A stretch of 7,758 nt of DNA from contig CABUAW010000087.1 in assembly GCA_902489645.1 (NCBI GenBank), positions 1 through 7,758 on the forward strand. Direction: 5' to 3'. Position 1 is the stretch's first letter. Every line of letters begins with the position of its first letter. The translations under genes and the position numbers were made by a program. This stretch comes from an uncultured Lachnospiraceae bacterium. Its GTDB lineage: Bacteria; Bacillota; Clostridia; Lachnospirales; Lachnospiraceae. Shown piece after piece: positions 6,175 to 7,758 of this stretch. Below the pieces are notes generated by a model. It was given only the letters and a program-made list of their open reading frames with translations, was not told the origin of the DNA and searched no databases.

Positions 6175-6207
6175 CTTTATAAAACAAGTAGATGGGAGAA
6201 CCATGCG

Positions 6208-7086
6208 ATGTTGAAAAGTATGACAGGTTTCGGCAGAAGCGAAATCGCAAATGAACGTCAGAAGATTACCGTTGAGATGAAGGCCGTCAATCACCGCTAT
6301 TGTGATATTAATATAAAAATGCCCAAAAAACTGAGCATTTTTGAAGCCGGCATAAGGAATCTTCTGAAAAAATACATCCAGCGGGGAAAGGTGGATGTAT
6401 TTATAACCTATGAGGACTATACGGAAAATAATATGGTCCTTAAATATAATGAAGAGTTGGCCGCAGAATATGTTCGTGTTTTGCAGCAGATGAGCGGGCA
6501 GTTTGGCATTGAGAACGATGTGCGCGTATCCTCATTGTCCCGATATCCGGATGTCCTGACGCTGGAGGAACAAACCGTGGATGCGGATGAGCTTTGGGGC
6601 GTTCTCGAAGAGGCGCTGCATAAGGCCAGCGGGCAGTTCGTGGAGACACGTCTGGTCGAAGGTGAAAACCTGAAAAATGATTTAATCGGCAAATTGGACG
6701 GGATGCTTGAAGATGTGGATTTCATTGAAAAACGTTCACCGGAGATTATTGCGGAGCATCGCCAGCGGCTGGAGGCAAAGGTCAGAGAATTGCTTGGCGA
6801 TTCCACCATTGACGAGAGCCGTATTGTGACGGAGACGACCATATTTGCGGATAAGATTTGCGTGGATGAAGAGATTGTCCGTCTGCGCAGCCATATCACG
6901 AGTACCCGGAAGGCCCTGCTGGAAGGCGGCAGTATCGGCCGGAAGCTGGATTTCATCGCCCAGGAGATGAACCGGGAAGCAAATACGATTTTATCCAAGG
7001 CCAATGATTTGGAGGTTGCCAACCGGGCAATCAATTTAAAGACAGAGATTGAAAAAGTCAGAGAACAGATACAAAATATTGAATAA
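6208..7086 (+). CDS. yicC: YicC/YloC-family endoribonuclease
   Basis: This 292-residue protein has the usual length and both domains of the YicC family, a conserved bacterial endoribonuclease (E. coli YicC, B. subtilis YloC) linked to turnover of RNAs. The N-terminal domain (about 1-155) opens with the hallmark MLKSMTGFGRSE and the MKAVNHRYCDIN region (24-35). The C-terminal DUF1732 domain (about 208-292) carries DKICVDEEIVRLRSHI (215-230) and the highly conserved LDFIAQEMNREANT (247-260), which hold the acidic and His residues thought to bind metal. The ATG at 6208 follows GGGAG (6194-6198) by 9 nt; the ATG at 6203 is out of frame and stops after three codons. It is first in an operon, with remA 22 bp downstream. 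The family call is secure; the RNA targets in this organism are unknown. Confidence 0.95.
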   Translation: MLKSMTGFGRSEIANERQKITVEMKAVNHRYCDINIKMPKKLSIFEAGIRNLLKKYIQRGKVDVFITYEDYTENNMVLKYNEELAAEYVRVLQQMSGQFGIENDVRVSSLSRYPDVLTLEEQTVDADELWGVLEEALHKASGQFVETRLVEGENLKNDLIGKLDGMLEDVDFIEKRSPEIIAEHRQRLEAKVRELLGDSTIDESRIVTETTIFADKICVDEEIVRLRSHITSTRKALLEGGSIGRKLDFIAQEMNREANTILSKANDLEVANRAINLKTEIEKVREQIQNIE

Positions 7087-7094
7087 GCCTGAAC

Positions 7095-7099
7095 AGGAG
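7095..7099 (+). promoter_or_regulatory. Ribosome site that selects a TTG start for remA
   Basis: AGGAG at 7095-7099 is 9 nt from TTG at 7109 but 21 nt from the first in-frame ATG at 7121. The spacing therefore favours the TTG start, adding the residues MGKL to the protein. Confidence 0.65.
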
Positions 7100-7108
7100 A
7101 GATGATTT

Positions 7109-7375
7109 TTGGGAAAGCTTATGAATATAGGATTTGGAAATGTGGTGAATACCAGCAAGGTCATCGCCATTATTAATCCGGATTCGGCGCCGATTAAGCG
7201 GATGATTCAGAACGCAAAGGATGCGGGAATGGCCATTGACGCCACCCAGGGGCGCCGGACAAAAGCAGTGATTGTTATGGAGAATAACGAATTGGTGCTT
7301 TCGGCCTTACAGCCGGAGACATTGACCGGACGTTTTGCCGATAAGATGATGAATAAGGATGAGGAAGATGAATAA
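7109..7375 (+). CDS. remA: RemA-family DNA-binding regulator (DUF370)
   Basis: This 88-residue protein matches RemA/YlzA, a small DNA-binding protein that in B. subtilis activates extracellular matrix and osmoprotectant genes and assembles into rings around which DNA is thought to wrap. Diagnostic stretches are NIGFGNVV (6-13), the run INPDSAPIKRMIQNA (22-36), and AIDATQGRRTKAVIVM (42-57) followed by LSALQPET (64-71). The GRR pair R49-R50 corresponds to R50-R51 that bind DNA in the Bacillus protein. The residue matching Bacillus R18 is lysine here (K17), a like-charged change. The C-terminal tail is very acidic (NKDEEDE). The start is TTG, set by the ribosome site at 7095-7099. The stop overlaps the gmk start by 8 bp, so the two are likely coupled. 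What it regulates in this anaerobe cannot be told. Confidence 0.94.
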   Translation: MGKLMNIGFGNVVNTSKVIAIINPDSAPIKRMIQNAKDAGMAIDATQGRRTKAVIVMENNELVLSALQPETLTGRFADKMMNKDEEDE

Positions 7376-7758
7376 TCAAAGAGGAATACTGGCAATTATC
7401 TCCGGATTTTCCGGCGCCGGTAAAGGAACTGTTGTTAAAGAGCTTCTCGCTGCCTATGCTCAGGAATATTGTCTTTCTGTTTCCGCAACGACCCGCGGAC
7501 CGAGGGAAGGGGAGATAGAGGGCCAGCATTATTTTTTTCTGGAAAAGACGGATTTTGAACGGCGAATCAGCGAAGAGAGGTTTTTGGAGTACGCACGCTA
7601 CGTGGATAATTATTACGGAACCCCGAAGGAGTTTGTGTTTGATAAGCTGAATCAGGGAATTTCGGTCATATTGGAGATTGAAATGCAGGGCGCCTTGAAG
7701 GTGAAGGAGCGTTACCCCGAGACCGTATTGATTTTTGTCACACCGCCAACGGCCGGAG
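7368..7758 (+). CDS. gmk: Guanylate kinase, 3' end cut by the window edge
   Basis: Guanylate kinase phosphorylates GMP to GDP using ATP, an essential step in GTP supply. About 130 of the usual 200 or so residues are present. The P-loop is SGFSGAGKGT at 12-21 with K19; most family members have Pro where F14 stands. The GMP-binding segment SVSATTRGPREGE is at 37-49 with S39, R43 and R46, followed by GQHYFF at 52-57. NNYYGTP-like DNYYGTP and VILEIEMQGAL follow. The last has Glu at both positions where E. coli-type enzymes have Asp. The ATG at 7368 lies inside the remA 3' end, 8 nt after AAGGA (7355-7359), and overlaps the remA stop by 8 bp. In related genomes rpoZ and coaBC usually come next, so they would be expected just outside the window. 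Confidence 0.95.
   Translation, partial: MNNQRGILAIISGFSGAGKGTVVKELLAAYAQEYCLSVSATTRGPREGEIEGQHYFFLEKTDFERRISEERFLEYARYVDNYYGTPKEFVFDKLNQGISVILEIEMQGALKVKERYPETVLIFVTPPTAG

Noticed and set aside
6417..7034. 205-codon open frame on the minus strand
   Set aside because: It is antisense to yicC, is rich in Ser/Arg as expected of a shadow frame, and has no ribosome site or known motif.
1..7758. tRNA, rRNA, riboswitch, CRISPR array, insertion sequence or phage genes
   Set aside because: No cloverleaf, regularly spaced repeat array, transposase-like protein or terminal repeats were seen; all long spans are filled by the eight genes listed, and no gap exceeds 200 bp.

Overview
The window looks like ordinary chromosome from a low-to-mid GC Gram-positive anaerobe, most likely a Lachnospiraceae-type Clostridia. 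This rests on the strong AGGAGG-like ribosome sites, TTGACA/TATAAT-type promoters, a single-domain SGNH esterase, an XRE regulator with a membrane tail, and above all the neighbourhood rqcH / yicC-remA-gmk, which resembles the Bacillus subtilis yloA-yloC-ylzA(remA)-gmk region. No database search was possible, so the family assignment is inference.

Left half (1-4200): four genes with no obvious common pathway. A short AT-rich lead with an 11-bp direct repeat and an extended -10 promoter precedes a small stand-alone ABC-type ATPase of unknown role (116-853). A 117-bp gap with a 9-bp inverted repeat and duplicated motifs leads into an XRE-type DNA-binding protein carrying about six membrane segments (971-1966). 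It converges on, and overlaps by 9 bp, a MATE-family efflux transporter on the minus strand (1958-3358, GTG start). A divergent promoter region (3359-3542) then serves the transporter and an SGNH-fold esterase/acyltransferase (3543-4196).

Right half (4200-7758): a hairpin terminator shared by two converging genes (4207-4238) separates the esterase from rqcH (minus strand, 4245-6014), the NFACT-family ribosome quality control factor. A 193-bp divergent region carries two very good back-to-back promoters. To the right is a plus-strand operon: yicC (endoribonuclease family), remA (DNA-binding regulator, TTG start) and gmk (guanylate kinase, cut by the window edge and overlapping remA by 8 bp). 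A perfect 10-bp inverted repeat lies at the predicted transcript start of this operon and is the best candidate for an undescribed regulatory site here.

Together the right half links RNA/translation quality control (RqcH, YicC), a DNA-binding regulator (RemA) and GTP-pool metabolism (Gmk). I see no mobile element, CRISPR array, RNA gene or clearly novel multi-gene system. The items worth a second look are mainly regulatory sites, unusual residues in known families, and two genes without a known job.
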